DNA of 64,000 nucleotides, from contig CAZNRD010000006.1 in the NCBI GenBank assembly GCA_964575425.1, positions 44,524-108,523 on the forward strand, written 5' to 3'. Below the pieces are notes generated by a model. It did not search any database. It was not told where the DNA came from and saw only the letters and a program-made list of their open reading frames with translations. This document shows, one piece after another, positions 25,901 to 33,738 of this stretch (positions within the stretch are counted from its first letter, which is position 1; each line of letters begins with the position of its first letter). The position numbers were made by a program, and so were the translations under genes. The DNA is from DATEAV01 sp964575425. GTDB taxonomy: Bacteria > Chloroflexota > Anaerolineae > Anaerolineales > E44-bin32.

Positions 25901-26141
25901 GCGGCTCGCGGGCGCGCCGCCACTCCAGGAAGGCGGTAGTCTGGGCCTCGGCGCCGCGCTCCATCTGACTGATGACCTGCTGCCGGATCAGCTCACGGGC
26001 ACGGAAGTAGGCAGCCGTTCCCAGAGCGACGATGGGCAGGATGATGAGCGGCAGCAGTGTCAGCGTCAGCCGCGCCCCCAGGCTGGCACGCGGACCGCGC
26101 GGGATTCTGATCCGACCCTGAGAGGCGGAATCGGTGCTCAT
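22938..26141 (-). CDS. Membrane sensor with HAMP and multiple GAF domains, no kinase
   Basis: 1067 residues. Helix 1 at 24-46, extracytoplasmic sensor region 47-297 (dCache-like, with RDWFTGIMVVRLSDG), helix 2 at about 298-320, HAMP 322-375, a short coiled coil, then four GAF or GAF-like domains (about 400-550, 565-715, 730-840 degenerate, 845-1000). It has no HisKA, ATPase, GGDEF or methyl-accepting domain. It must therefore act by protein contact, most plausibly with the adjacent hybrid kinase. Its start overlaps the end of the next upstream gene by four bases (ATGA). It is a paralogue of the 623-residue sensor of the same operon. Confidence 0.87.
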   Translation of the reverse strand: MSTDSASQGRIRIPRGPRASLGARLTLTLLPLIILPIVALGTAAYFRARELIRQQVISQMERGAEAQTTAFLEWRRAREPLLRNLARDPSLAEDIARLLEPGGPESEEALARVQELLRSSNANTPRDWFTGIMVVRLSDGLILASHPAQWQGRHVSGISQLPFNGTALTHTRLFSGISPVSLVSVTPMPGAVLVGVSNSEEVYNLVSGNRRSQMPGSALYLALPPQTLLSFQAIFLDVRTMQAEYHPVFAALATSTAGEAEFVDPVGNAMLSVYQWVPEIGAAIVAEVPQSAAFGGLNTLTTFTIALMLGTVVLVFLIVPWATSRSIRPLGTLAAFAERFAQGDWDRRVPVDRPDEVGRLSATFNRMAEDLASLYRSLEARVDERTKQIRTAAEVARDAAATRDINRLLNETVHLISERFDFYHAGIFLIDETGEWAVLRAASSEGGQRMLQRGHRLGVGKMGIVGYVTGTGKPRIALDVGADAVHFANPDLPETRSEMALPLRIGNRIIGALDVQSREANAFEEADVVVLQTMADQLAVAIENVSLIGVETRRAGQRRRIIELSRQLSEELGLGQVIIQAASAIQQDFGYDRVSIALVEGKELIIRGAARAPGIRPIPVGQALPLGQGVLGRAAALKSRVQIPDLSADSILGARLAPGDPLAVLAVPLLSRGQAIGTLSVERLLAGGLSDDDIEMMEMLAGLVAVALENARLFDEMQQSLQHLDALYRQRAEESWTQLFAARRAGAARTYFEYLQKGRRREDLPPSMPLETAISLRGEVIGRLGIDAPQPIRDWSEDDRLVLDAVADEVANALEQARLLEEIHRRAAQLRIAAEIARDATALLDVDTLLARAISLVRDRFGFHHVSIFLVDDKGEYAVLREATGDAGREMKASGHRLAVGSQSIVGQVTQTGQAYVAHDASQDPYFKPNPHLPDTQTELGLPLRSGDRVIGALDVQHTRPHTFTEDEIAVLEVLSDQLGVAIQNARLYHDALRRAQREEALMEITGKIRSTRDVDAILRTAVTEMRRALGAQEAVIRLAADFHRGPLETSGDGSKSGTNIPSGGPQ

Positions 26142-28306
26142 CGCAGGTCCTCCAGCTCGCTGGTTGCGGCAGGCGCCTCCAGGCTCTCCGCCAGGCGAGC
26201 GTAGGCGCGAGCCGCGCCCAGCCCCTCGCTCAGCTCGCGCGCCGCGGTCATCAGGATCGTGTCGATGTCGGCCGCGCGTCTCACGCGCGTCGTGATCTCA
26301 TGGATGAGCCGCTGGCGGCGCGCCGTCCGGCGAACCTCGTCCAGCAGCCGGGCGTTCTCAAGCGCCGTCCCCACCTGGCTTGCAATCGTGGCAAGCAGGG
26401 CAGCGTCGTCATCGGTGAAGCGGCGCTCCTGCTCCCGGTCCTGCACGGCAAGCACGCCAAGGTTGGTCTCACCCACAAGCATGGGGACGCCCAGCCAGGA
26501 GGCGATGCCTTTCTCCGGAAGGGTCAACTCGAGTGCCGCGGCCTGGGCCTCGACGTCCTCCGTCAGGAGCAGAGGCTGGCGTGTGCGGATCACGTGCGCG
26601 ATGGGGTCGTTCGCCAGGTCGATTTCCCCTCCTTCGCGTATCTCGCCCCCCTTGGCGGTGTAGGGGAACTGCACGCGTTGATGCTCCTCATCGAACAGAG
26701 CGATGATGAGGTCGGCCTCGCCCAGGACCTGGCGGACCTGGTTGTGGAGCACGCGGTAGAGGGCGCCGACGTTGAGCAGCTGGGAGGCGGCCTGGCTCAC
26801 CCGGTTGACGACTTCCAACTCAGCCAGGCGGCGCTGCTCTTCCGCATACTGGCGCGCCGCCTCCAGAGCCTGGCCTGCCTGGCTGGCGACGGCCTGCAGG
26901 ACGGCGACGTCTTCCTCATCGAATGGGGGTTCGGCATCGGCCTTGCGCGCGGCGATGGTAGCCACGACCTCGTCTCGAACGAAGACCGGGACAGCCACCT
27001 CATGGCCGCCCTCGGCCAGCACCGGCTGCCCCAGTTCGGTCGCTTCTCTGGACACGTCCGGGCGCGGTGGAAGGCCATCCGGGGCCGCGCCACGCAGGTG
27101 CAATTCAGCCGCCTCAGCGGAACGAGCCAGGCGCTGCCACGATGCCGCCAGGCGGACATCCCCTGCGGCTTCGAGGCCGGCGCTGGCCTCGCGAAGCAGC
27201 CGGATATACTCCAGCGCGACGGCCAGCTCGGAGGCGATGGCCTCCAGGGCGCTGACATCCTCGTCGGCGAAAACCTCGGGCTGAGTGCTTTGGACATCCA
27301 ACGCCCCGAGCAGGCGACCGCCCGCAAGGATCGGAACAGCGGCCTCGGACCGGGTTCCAGGCAGCAGCGGATTCTTGAAGTAGAACGGGTCCTTCTCGAC
27401 GTCCTGGGCGACTCGGGGCTGCTGATTGGCGGTCACCCAGCCGACGATCGAGGCGCTGCCCACTGCCAGCCGATGCTTGCGGGCCAAGAGCTGTCGTCCC
27501 GCCTCGCCCGTGCTTGCGCTGAGTTCCGCCCACAGCCCCGTGGCGTCGAGCAGGAAGATCGAGGCATGATGGAAATCGAAACGCTGGCGCATCGACTCGA
27601 CGGTGCGAGTCATCAGATCGTTCGCATCGGGGGTTTGAGTCGCCAGTCTGGCGACCTCTGCCGCCGCCTCAATCCGGGCCCGCTGCCTGGCTTGCGTCTC
27701 GCCGCCGCCGCCGGGGCGCGCCTCGAGGGCCCGCTTCTCATCCTGCAGGTCGACCAGTCGCTTCTGCTGCTCTTCCAGTGCCCTGTTGTTCGCGCGCACG
27801 ATCCCCGCGACGGTGAGCGTCAGGGCAGTCGAGATCAACACCAGGGCGACCACCGGGGTGATCCAGCGGGCGAGTTCGGCTGCCGGAGTCCACGCGGCGA
27901 CTGCTGCGAGACCCACCATGACAGCCGCGAGGGAAGCCAGGCCGCCCGGAAGTCCAAACAGCATGGCGCCCATGATCGGCCCAATCACAACCCACCCGAC
28001 GCTTGGCCCGCCCAAGCCCTGGGTGACCAGCCCCGCCAGCCCCAAGGCCAACGTGAGCCCGAGCAGGCTTCCCGCGCGCAGGCCGTAGGGCAATCGCGGC
28101 ACGAAAGTGGCGACCATCAACCACACGACAGCCGCGCCCACCATGCCAATGACGAGCCACTGGCGACTCTGCACCGCGATTTGGAGTGGGCCCGCGTGGG
28201 TCCAAAGACCGACAAGCGTGACGGCGAGGATCAGGCCGCTGAGCAGGCGCGGACGGAGCAGGGGCGATTGAGGAAGCAAAGGTTCGAAGGGGACTCGCAT
28301 CGTCAT
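26138..28306 (-). CDS. Polytopic membrane sensor with three GAF domains, no kinase
   Basis: 722 residues. About six hydrophobic helices lie between residues 18 and 170, a MASE-like membrane input domain of unrecognised family. A short coiled coil leads to GAF domains at about 215-370, a degenerate one at 380-490, and one at 505-660. The phrase RFDFHHASIFLLDATG, shared with both neighbours, marks the same GAF subfamily. No output domain. SD AAGGA lies five bases before ATG 28306. It is translationally coupled to the downstream 1067-residue sensor. Confidence 0.85.
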   Translation of the reverse strand: MTMRVPFEPLLPQSPLLRPRLLSGLILAVTLVGLWTHAGPLQIAVQSRQWLVIGMVGAAVVWLMVATFVPRLPYGLRAGSLLGLTLALGLAGLVTQGLGGPSVGWVVIGPIMGAMLFGLPGGLASLAAVMVGLAAVAAWTPAAELARWITPVVALVLISTALTLTVAGIVRANNRALEEQQKRLVDLQDEKRALEARPGGGGETQARQRARIEAAAEVARLATQTPDANDLMTRTVESMRQRFDFHHASIFLLDATGLWAELSASTGEAGRQLLARKHRLAVGSASIVGWVTANQQPRVAQDVEKDPFYFKNPLLPGTRSEAAVPILAGGRLLGALDVQSTQPEVFADEDVSALEAIASELAVALEYIRLLREASAGLEAAGDVRLAASWQRLARSAEAAELHLRGAAPDGLPPRPDVSREATELGQPVLAEGGHEVAVPVFVRDEVVATIAARKADAEPPFDEEDVAVLQAVASQAGQALEAARQYAEEQRRLAELEVVNRVSQAASQLLNVGALYRVLHNQVRQVLGEADLIIALFDEEHQRVQFPYTAKGGEIREGGEIDLANDPIAHVIRTRQPLLLTEDVEAQAAALELTLPEKGIASWLGVPMLVGETNLGVLAVQDREQERRFTDDDAALLATIASQVGTALENARLLDEVRRTARRQRLIHEITTRVRRAADIDTILMTAARELSEGLGAARAYARLAESLEAPAATSELEDLR

Positions 28307-28334
28307 GCCAATCCTTCTGACAGGTGCCGGTGCA

Positions 28335-30206
28335 TCATGCCGGCTCCTCGTCGGCTGGCACCGGTTCTGGCGCCTGCCTGCCGTCTTCGAGCGTTACCAG
28401 ACGCACGACAACGTCCGGCCGCCCAAGCGCCTGGTGAACGAACTGGCCTGCAGTCTCCAGCACCCGATCGACATCGGTCAGGCCGGACATGGCTGTCGTC
28501 ACCTCACTGATCAGGCGAGCGCGTTCAGCGGCGAGCGCCGATCTCTCGGCCAGCCTGGCGTTCTGAATGGCGGCGCTCAACTGGTCGGCCAGCATCTGCA
28601 GGATGGAAAGGTCTTCCGGGCTGAAGGCGTGCGGTTCGAGGCTCTGCACGTCGAGGGCGCCGAGGATGCGCCCGCCCACCTGAAGGGGAACGGCAGCCTC
28701 GGAGCGCGTGCCCGGCAGGAGTTCGTTCTTGAGGTGGATCGGGTCGTGGCTGACATCGGAGGCGACTCGCGGCTGGCCGTTGGCGGTCACCCACCCGATG
28801 ATGGACTGTGATCCCACGGGCAGGTTGTGGCCGCGAGCGACAAGAGCGGCTCCGGCCTCGCCGGTGGCCTCTCGCAGCACTGCGTTCTTGCCGGTCTCAT
28901 CCAGCAGGAAGATGCCCGCGTGGTAGTAGCCGAAGCGTTCGCAAATCAGCTGCACCGCGCGGCGCAGAAGCTCCTGCAGGTTTGGGACGGAGGTGGCCGC
29001 CCGGGCGACCTCTGCTGCCGTGCGCACCTGCCGCGTCCGCTCCTCGACGCGCGCTTCGAGCGTGCGGTAGAGGCCGCTCAAGTCCTCGGCCATGCGATTG
29101 AACGTGGCGGCCAACTGCCCGACCTCGTCCGGGCGCTCGACCGGGACGCGGCGGTCCCACTCCCCGCGGGCGAACCGCTCGGCGACCGTCGCCAGGGTTG
29201 CGAGCGGCCGGATGGCGCGCGAGATGGCCCAGGGAACGATGACAAACACCATCACCACCCCCCCTAGCATCAAGGCCACGGTGAAGCCGGTGAGCGTGTT
29301 CAGGCCGGCGAACACAGTGCTTTGGGGAATTTCCAAGATGACGGCGGTCCCGAGCGAGGGGAGCCAGCGGTAGACCGAGATCACGGGTACGCCCTTCAGG
29401 CCAGTGTGCTCGATCTGGCCCGTCTCGGCGGTGTTGAGCGCGTCGAAGACTGGATGGTGGGCCGAGTGCATCTCCACCCAGGGCCAGGCGGCAGCAGCCC
29501 TCACGAACCCCACGATCTTGTCTGGGGGCAGGCCCAGGTAGAGATCACTGTCGGACGTGATCGGGGGGGCTTCCTCATGGGTGAGGCGGTGTATCTCCAA
29601 ATCGTTGGCGATGCCGATCAGGGCGGCCTTGGGCTCTCCCTCGCCGGTGGGTATTGGCATCAGCGTCAGGAGAGAAACCTCCGGGGCCCCGGGGAAGGCT
29701 GCGGACGTGGTGATGTGGGTGGCAGAGGGTGGCATCGCGGCGATGTTGTTCACGCGGAGACCTTGCCACTGGTCCGGAACCGACGCCAGGATCAGTCCAT
29801 CGGAGAGTCGGACGACCATCATCCCGGCATACCAGTCGCGGGGGGATCCGCTGTTCAGGGTCTGCAGCTCCTGCTGAAGGGCCGGCAGGACCGAGGCGGC
29901 CGTTCCTCGCTGGTCATCTTGGAGGAGGCGGGGCACCAATGTGAGGATGGTTTGGTTCTGGCTGGCGCTCATCATTCGCAGCTCGTGGGTTCGGCGCCAT
30001 TCCTCGAGGGTGTTGACCTGAGCGTCGACGCTGTGCTCCATCTGGGTGACCACCTGCTGGCGGAGCAGCGCGCGGGCACGGAAGAAGGCGGCCATCCCCA
30101 GAACCAAAATGGGCAGGATAATGAGCGGCAGCAGCGCCAGCGCCATCCTGCGGCCCAGGCGCTCCTGAGGCTGGAGCCGGGCGGGGTCGACACGTTGTCG
30201 CTGCAT
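28335..30206 (-). CDS. Membrane sensor with HAMP and one GAF domain, no kinase
   Basis: 623 residues from ATG 30206, chosen because GGAG lies five bases upstream; an alternative ATG at 30224 overlaps the previous gene. Helix 1, extracytoplasmic sensor region (RDWYAGMMVVRLSDGLILA), helix 2, HAMP (RPDEVGQLAATFNRMAEDL) and one full GAF are followed by a short helical tail that would lead to a second GAF in its longer paralogue. Its N-terminal half is closely similar to the 1067-residue sensor, indicating tandem duplication. No output domain. Confidence 0.87.
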   Translation of the reverse strand: MQRQRVDPARLQPQERLGRRMALALLPLIILPILVLGMAAFFRARALLRQQVVTQMEHSVDAQVNTLEEWRRTHELRMMSASQNQTILTLVPRLLQDDQRGTAASVLPALQQELQTLNSGSPRDWYAGMMVVRLSDGLILASVPDQWQGLRVNNIAAMPPSATHITTSAAFPGAPEVSLLTLMPIPTGEGEPKAALIGIANDLEIHRLTHEEAPPITSDSDLYLGLPPDKIVGFVRAAAAWPWVEMHSAHHPVFDALNTAETGQIEHTGLKGVPVISVYRWLPSLGTAVILEIPQSTVFAGLNTLTGFTVALMLGGVVMVFVIVPWAISRAIRPLATLATVAERFARGEWDRRVPVERPDEVGQLAATFNRMAEDLSGLYRTLEARVEERTRQVRTAAEVARAATSVPNLQELLRRAVQLICERFGYYHAGIFLLDETGKNAVLREATGEAGAALVARGHNLPVGSQSIIGWVTANGQPRVASDVSHDPIHLKNELLPGTRSEAAVPLQVGGRILGALDVQSLEPHAFSPEDLSILQMLADQLSAAIQNARLAERSALAAERARLISEVTTAMSGLTDVDRVLETAGQFVHQALGRPDVVVRLVTLEDGRQAPEPVPADEEPA

Positions 30207-30208
30207 GG

Positions 30209-30616
30209 TCACTCCATCTCCCACACGGGCTCGCCCGTCAACGCGCGGCGAATCTGGTCGGGGAATCGATCGGGGTCCAGAGGCTTGCCCAGAAAGCCGT
30301 TGAAGCCGGAGGCGCGGGCTCGCGCCATCTGGTCATCGCTGACGTAGGCCGTCACGGCCACCACAGGGATGTCCTTGAGGCTGGGCGACTCGCGGATGCG
30401 GCGCAGCGCATCGTAGCCATCCTCGTAGGGCAGGCGGATGTCCATCAGGATCAGGTCGAGGCGAGGCAGCGCGCCGGCGTACTCCACGACCTGGTAGCCA
30501 GAGGTCTTCCACTCGCAGCGGATCCCCATATGGGCGAGCATGCGCGCCATAAGGACAAAGTTGGCGACATTGTCTTCGACGATCAGGATCGTGGCGTCTT
30601 TCACCGAGGCCCTCAC
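30209..30616 (-). CDS. Stand-alone receiver-domain protein
   Basis: 135 residues, receiver only: ILIVEDN, phospho-Asp in LILMDIRLPYEDG, Thr in AVTAYV, Lys in FLGKPLD. DivK/Spo0F/CheY-like single-domain regulator that would shuttle phosphate or bind a partner. Start GTG 30616 has GGGGAGAG upstream; an internal GTG 12 bases later is also possible. Confidence 0.9.
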   Translation of the reverse strand: MRASVKDATILIVEDNVANFVLMARMLAHMGIRCEWKTSGYQVVEYAGALPRLDLILMDIRLPYEDGYDALRRIRESPSLKDIPVVAVTAYVSDDQMARARASGFNGFLGKPLDPDRFPDQIRRALTGEPVWEME

Positions 30617-30628
30617 TGGCTCTCCCCT

Positions 30629-31012
30629 TCAGGTTGGACGGTGCAGGAAGCGGGCGATCTGCCTGGGGAGGTAGTCCACATCGATGGGTTTCTGGATGTA
30701 GCCGTCGCAGCCGGCTGCCAGCGTGCGCTCGCGATCGCCCCGCATGACGTTGGCGGTGATGGCGATGACGGGTACTGCCGCCAGCGTCGGATCAGCCTTG
30801 AGCCGGGAGGTGAGGGTGTATCCGTCGACCCCGGGCATGTTGATGTCGACCAGGATGAGATCCGGGCGGTGACCATCGATGACCCGAAAGGTCTCCGCTG
30901 CGTTGCCGGCCTCCAGGACGATGTACCCCTCGGCCTGCAAGATGCGGCGGACGAGGACGCGGTTGTCGACGTTATCCTCAACGTACAGGACGGTGTACGG
31001 ACGTTCGTGCAC
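30629..31012 (-). CDS. Stand-alone receiver-domain protein, first gene of sensory operon
   Basis: 127 residues, receiver only: VLYVEDN, phospho-Asp in LILVDINMPGVDG, Thr in AITANV, Lys in YIQKPID. All catalytic positions are intact. It heads the leftward set that ends with the PLP-receiver fusion; gaps in the set are short (about 60 bases or less) and several gene pairs overlap. It has the same receiver subtype as the next gene, suggesting duplication. Confidence 0.9.
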   Translation of the reverse strand: MHERPYTVLYVEDNVDNRVLVRRILQAEGYIVLEAGNAAETFRVIDGHRPDLILVDINMPGVDGYTLTSRLKADPTLAAVPVIAITANVMRGDRERTLAAGCDGYIQKPIDVDYLPRQIARFLHRPT

Positions 31013-31053
31013 CCGTGTCCATCCCTGGGCATTGCCCGCCTGAAGGCCTCATC

Positions 31054-31059
31054 ATTGTA
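31054..31059 (-). promoter_or_regulatory. Possible -10 (TACAAT) of the sensory operon
   Basis: TACAAT on the minus strand about 42 bases before the first receiver gene; no clear -35. Confidence 0.3.
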
Positions 31060-31192
31060 TGCAGGGCTCGAGGGGCGGCGCGTTAAGGAAGCATTGCAGG
31101 CGCGGCGAATGCGCGTGCCTGCGTCCCCATGATGGGTTGGTACTGTGGTACTCCCAACAAGGACCAGGGGTGCGAATTGCCCGGAACGCGAA

Positions 31193-31214
31193 GGCAGGCC
31201 TACCTCGGCCTGCC
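31193..31214 (-). terminator. Hairpin downstream of tRNA-Gly
   Basis: Perfect 8-bp stem (GGCAGGCC and complement) with six-base loop, 20 bases past the tRNA 3' end. It is followed by TTCGCGTT rather than a T-tract, so it may be a processing or weak termination signal. Confidence 0.45.
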
Positions 31215-31233
31215 CGTATCCCGGTTGCCCGAG

Positions 31234-31305
31234 AGCGGGTGATGGGATTCGAACCCACGAATGGTAGCTTGGGAAGCTACTGCCTTACCGCTTGGCGACA
31301 CCCGC
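31234..31305 (-). tRNA. tRNA-Gly (anticodon CCC)
   Basis: 72 bases. The seven-base-pair acceptor stem is GCGGGTG/CACCCGC. The anticodon stem GTAGC/GCTAC encloses loop TTCCCAA with anticodon CCC. The T-arm is GTGGG-TTCGAAT-CCCAT. CCA is not encoded (the sequence continues CTC after the discriminator T), so it must be added by tRNA nucleotidyltransferase. Confidence 0.95.
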
Positions 31306-31317
31306 AGAGGCGGTCGG

Positions 31318-31346
31318 ATTATAAGGAGCGGGCAGGGCAATGTCAA
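31318..31346 (-). promoter_or_regulatory. Perfect consensus sigma-70 promoter of tRNA-Gly
   Basis: On the minus strand TTGACA, exactly 17 bases, TATAAT, ending 12 bases before the mature tRNA 5' end. Confidence 0.9.
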
Positions 31347-31392
31347 GCAGACCGCAGAGGCGAAGCCGGCATTCACGCAGGGCAGCAATGAC

Positions 31393-32556
31393 TCAGGCCG
31401 AGCGCGAGGCTTCCCCCACCTGGCGCCGAAGCAAGTCGAGGGAAAGGCTCATCGCCCAGCGAGGCACATTGCGCGCGGCGCCGCCGTACGACCACTCCCG
31501 TCGGATCACGCCCCCTGGCAGCCGCAGGCAAACGGTCAACGTGTGGCGGGGGCCTTCGCTCGCCAGCCGTGCAGTCAATCCTGCCTGCGCTTCGAACTCC
31601 GCCATCCTGAGGTCCAGACGCGCCTCAAGCCACGGGGCTTCGGCGCCCGCCGGAAGAACTTCGCCTGCGACGTACGGATGCCCGAGGCCAGCAAGAGCAG
31701 CGCTGATGGCGCCGTTCGTGCCAGATTCCGCGACGACCAGGCGCCAACCGCGTTCTGCCAGCAGGCGAAGCGTGACCAGCTGGAGGCTCTCCTCGTCGGC
31801 ACCATAGACCGCCGCCCCGAGCCGCTCGCGCAGCATTGCCTCGACGGGCCGGACCATGGCCTCGGCCTCTTCCTGGCTCTGCGCTTTCGCAGTGATGCGG
31901 ATATCCACCTGCCCGGGGTGGGCGGAGAGGCCCACCGTCGGATTGGTGAGCGCCTCGAGATCGGCGATGTGCTCATCCAGAGCCGACTCGCCAAGACCTG
32001 CGGTACGAAGAACACGGCTGTGAATGACTTCGTGTAGCGAGAAACGACTCCGCAGGTAGGGGACGACGGACCGCTCGAGCAGTGTCAACATCTCTTCCGG
32101 GACGCCAGGAAGGGAAATGATGCATCTTTGTCCACGCTCAACCAGGAAGGCAGGCGCCGTTCCCACCGGGTTCTCGATCACGTCTGCCCCGCTCGGGATG
32201 TACGCCTGCCGACGGTTGTTGTCTGTGGGCGTGCGGCCGAAGCGAGCGAAGCGCTCCTGGATCTCTACCCACAGCTCGGGCCGAAACTCCGTGGGCACGC
32301 CCAGCGCCAGCGCCACAGCCTCACGGGTGGGATCGTCGACGGTTGGTCCGAGCCCTCCCGTGGTGATCACGATCTGCGAGCGAGTCAGGCTTTCCAGAAT
32401 GGCATCGGCGATGCGTCGGGGGTTGTCCCCCACGACAGTCGTCCGGAACAGGTCGATCCCTAGCTGCCGCAGGACGCGGGCGATGGCCTGGGTGTTGGTG
32501 TCGGCAATCTCGCCCAGAAGGAGTTCGGTCCCGATGGCGATGACCTCAGCGTTCAC
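31393..32556 (-). CDS. cinA: CinA-like protein with degenerate C-terminal domain
   Basis: The N-terminal MoaB/MogA-like (COG1058) domain is intact: AEVIAIGTELLLGEIADTN, TTGGLGPTVDDPTREA, SLPGVPEEM. The KH-like middle domain follows (SAHPGQVDIRITAKA). The C-terminal domain, where CinA normally carries nicotinamide-nucleotide amidase, is recognisable at RGWRLVVAESGTNGAISAAL, but the nucleophile motif SCTGG has become SGTNG and the later GG-V-Y-N block is missing. Amidase activity is therefore doubtful. ADP-ribose pyrophosphatase activity of the N-terminal domain may remain. Last gene of a leftward unit with two FAD oxidases. Confidence 0.82.
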   Translation of the reverse strand: MNAEVIAIGTELLLGEIADTNTQAIARVLRQLGIDLFRTTVVGDNPRRIADAILESLTRSQIVITTGGLGPTVDDPTREAVALALGVPTEFRPELWVEIQERFARFGRTPTDNNRRQAYIPSGADVIENPVGTAPAFLVERGQRCIISLPGVPEEMLTLLERSVVPYLRSRFSLHEVIHSRVLRTAGLGESALDEHIADLEALTNPTVGLSAHPGQVDIRITAKAQSQEEAEAMVRPVEAMLRERLGAAVYGADEESLQLVTLRLLAERGWRLVVAESGTNGAISAALAGLGHPYVAGEVLPAGAEAPWLEARLDLRMAEFEAQAGLTARLASEGPRHTLTVCLRLPGGVIRREWSYGGAARNVPRWAMSLSLDLLRRQVGEASRSA

Positions 32557-32559
32557 CGG

Positions 32560-33738
32560 CTACACCACGTTGTACTCGCGCACCAGCCGACCTTCGGAGA
32601 AGCGCGTCAGGTCGAGGCTGGAGACATCGATGGTGTTGGCCTTCCCCTGCAAGAGAAACTCGGCCATGAGCAGCCCTGAGACCGGTCCATGCATGAAGCC
32701 GTGCCCCGAGAAACCCCCCACCAGCCAGAAACCCTCAACAGGGGTGGGGCCGAAAATCGGATGAGCGTCGGGCGTGACCTCGTAAAGGCCTGCCCAGCGG
32801 GCGAGTCGCCCAGCCTGCTCCAGGATCGGCATGCGTTGCGCCGCGGCTTCCAGGGCTACCAGCTCCCAGGCTTCATCGATCGACTGGTCGAAGCCGGGCT
32901 TTTCCGTGGGGTTCGACATCCCTGTGAGGATTCCCTGGCCCTCGCGGTGGAAGTAGAGCGATTGGGCAAAGTCGATGACGAAGGGAAAGTCCTCTGGCAG
33001 AGAGGGGATGGCCGTGGTCGTGACCATCTGGCGGCGCAGAGGTGTCAGCGGGATTTCGACCCCGGCCATCTTGCCGACGACCACCATCCAGGGGCCGGCA
33101 GCGTTGACGACGGCGCCACAGGCGACACGGCCAGCGGTCGTCTGGACAGCGCGCACCCTGGCGTGGGTCACTTCGAGGCCGACGACTTCGATTTCGGTTG
33201 CTATCTGCGCTCCAAGCTCCCTCGCCCGCTTCGCATAGCCATGAACTACGCTGTGCGGGTCCGCCAGACCATCCCTCTCGTGGTAGGTGCCTGCGAGCGC
33301 GTCGGAGAAACGCATCAAGGGCAGACGCTGGCGGACCTCATCGCCTGTCCACCATTCCGTCTTGATGCCCAGGCTGCGCTGTAGGCCGACGTTGCGCTCG
33401 AAAGTGGGGAGGTCTTCGGGTTTCGTCAGCACGAAGAGGTAGCCGCACTGCCGGTACTGAGGGTCGACGCCCGTCTCGTCTCGGAAGCGCTCGAGCATCG
33501 CGAGGCTGGCGATCGAAAGGCGGATGTTCACTTCGGTGGCGAACTGGTAGCGCACTCCACCGGCGCAGCGGCCCGTGGCTCCCTGGCCGAGGTAGGGTTC
33601 TCGCTCAAGGAGCAGAATGCTCCCAGCACCCGCTCGCGCCAGGTGGTAGGCCGTGCTGGCACCCATCACGCCGCCGCCGATGATGAGGATGTCGGCTGTT
33701 TTCGGTAACTTGATGCTAACCGAGGATGCTGTAGGCAT
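32560..33738 (-). CDS. FAD-dependent amine oxidoreductase (DadA/sarcosine oxidase beta type)
   Basis: DAO-fold flavoenzyme. The Rossmann FAD motif is IIGGGVMGASTAYHLARAG, followed by ERE for ribose binding and a GATGRCAGGVRYQFA segment. AAGPWMVVVGK and the C-terminal GFSGHGFMHGP (second FAD contact) complete it. Acts on secondary or D-amino acids or N-methyl amines; substrate not predictable. ATG 33738 is preferred to the longer frame since the FAD motif then begins at about residue 15. It overlaps the preceding paralogue by 23 bases. Confidence 0.85.
   Translation of the reverse strand: MPTASSVSIKLPKTADILIIGGGVMGASTAYHLARAGAGSILLLEREPYLGQGATGRCAGGVRYQFATEVNIRLSIASLAMLERFRDETGVDPQYRQCGYLFVLTKPEDLPTFERNVGLQRSLGIKTEWWTGDEVRQRLPLMRFSDALAGTYHERDGLADPHSVVHGYAKRARELGAQIATEIEVVGLEVTHARVRAVQTTAGRVACGAVVNAAGPWMVVVGKMAGVEIPLTPLRRQMVTTTAIPSLPEDFPFVIDFAQSLYFHREGQGILTGMSNPTEKPGFDQSIDEAWELVALEAAAQRMPILEQAGRLARWAGLYEVTPDAHPIFGPTPVEGFWLVGGFSGHGFMHGPVSGLLMAEFLLQGKANTIDVSSLDLTRFSEGRLVREYNVV

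Noticed and set aside
26300..28510. 736-codon open frame antisense to the polytopic GAF sensor
   Set aside because: Same reason: an antisense shadow in high-GC coding DNA.
31393..32556. Complete, fully functional CinA
   Set aside because: The N-terminal domain is standard, but the amidase motif SCTGG is SGTNG and later motifs are absent.
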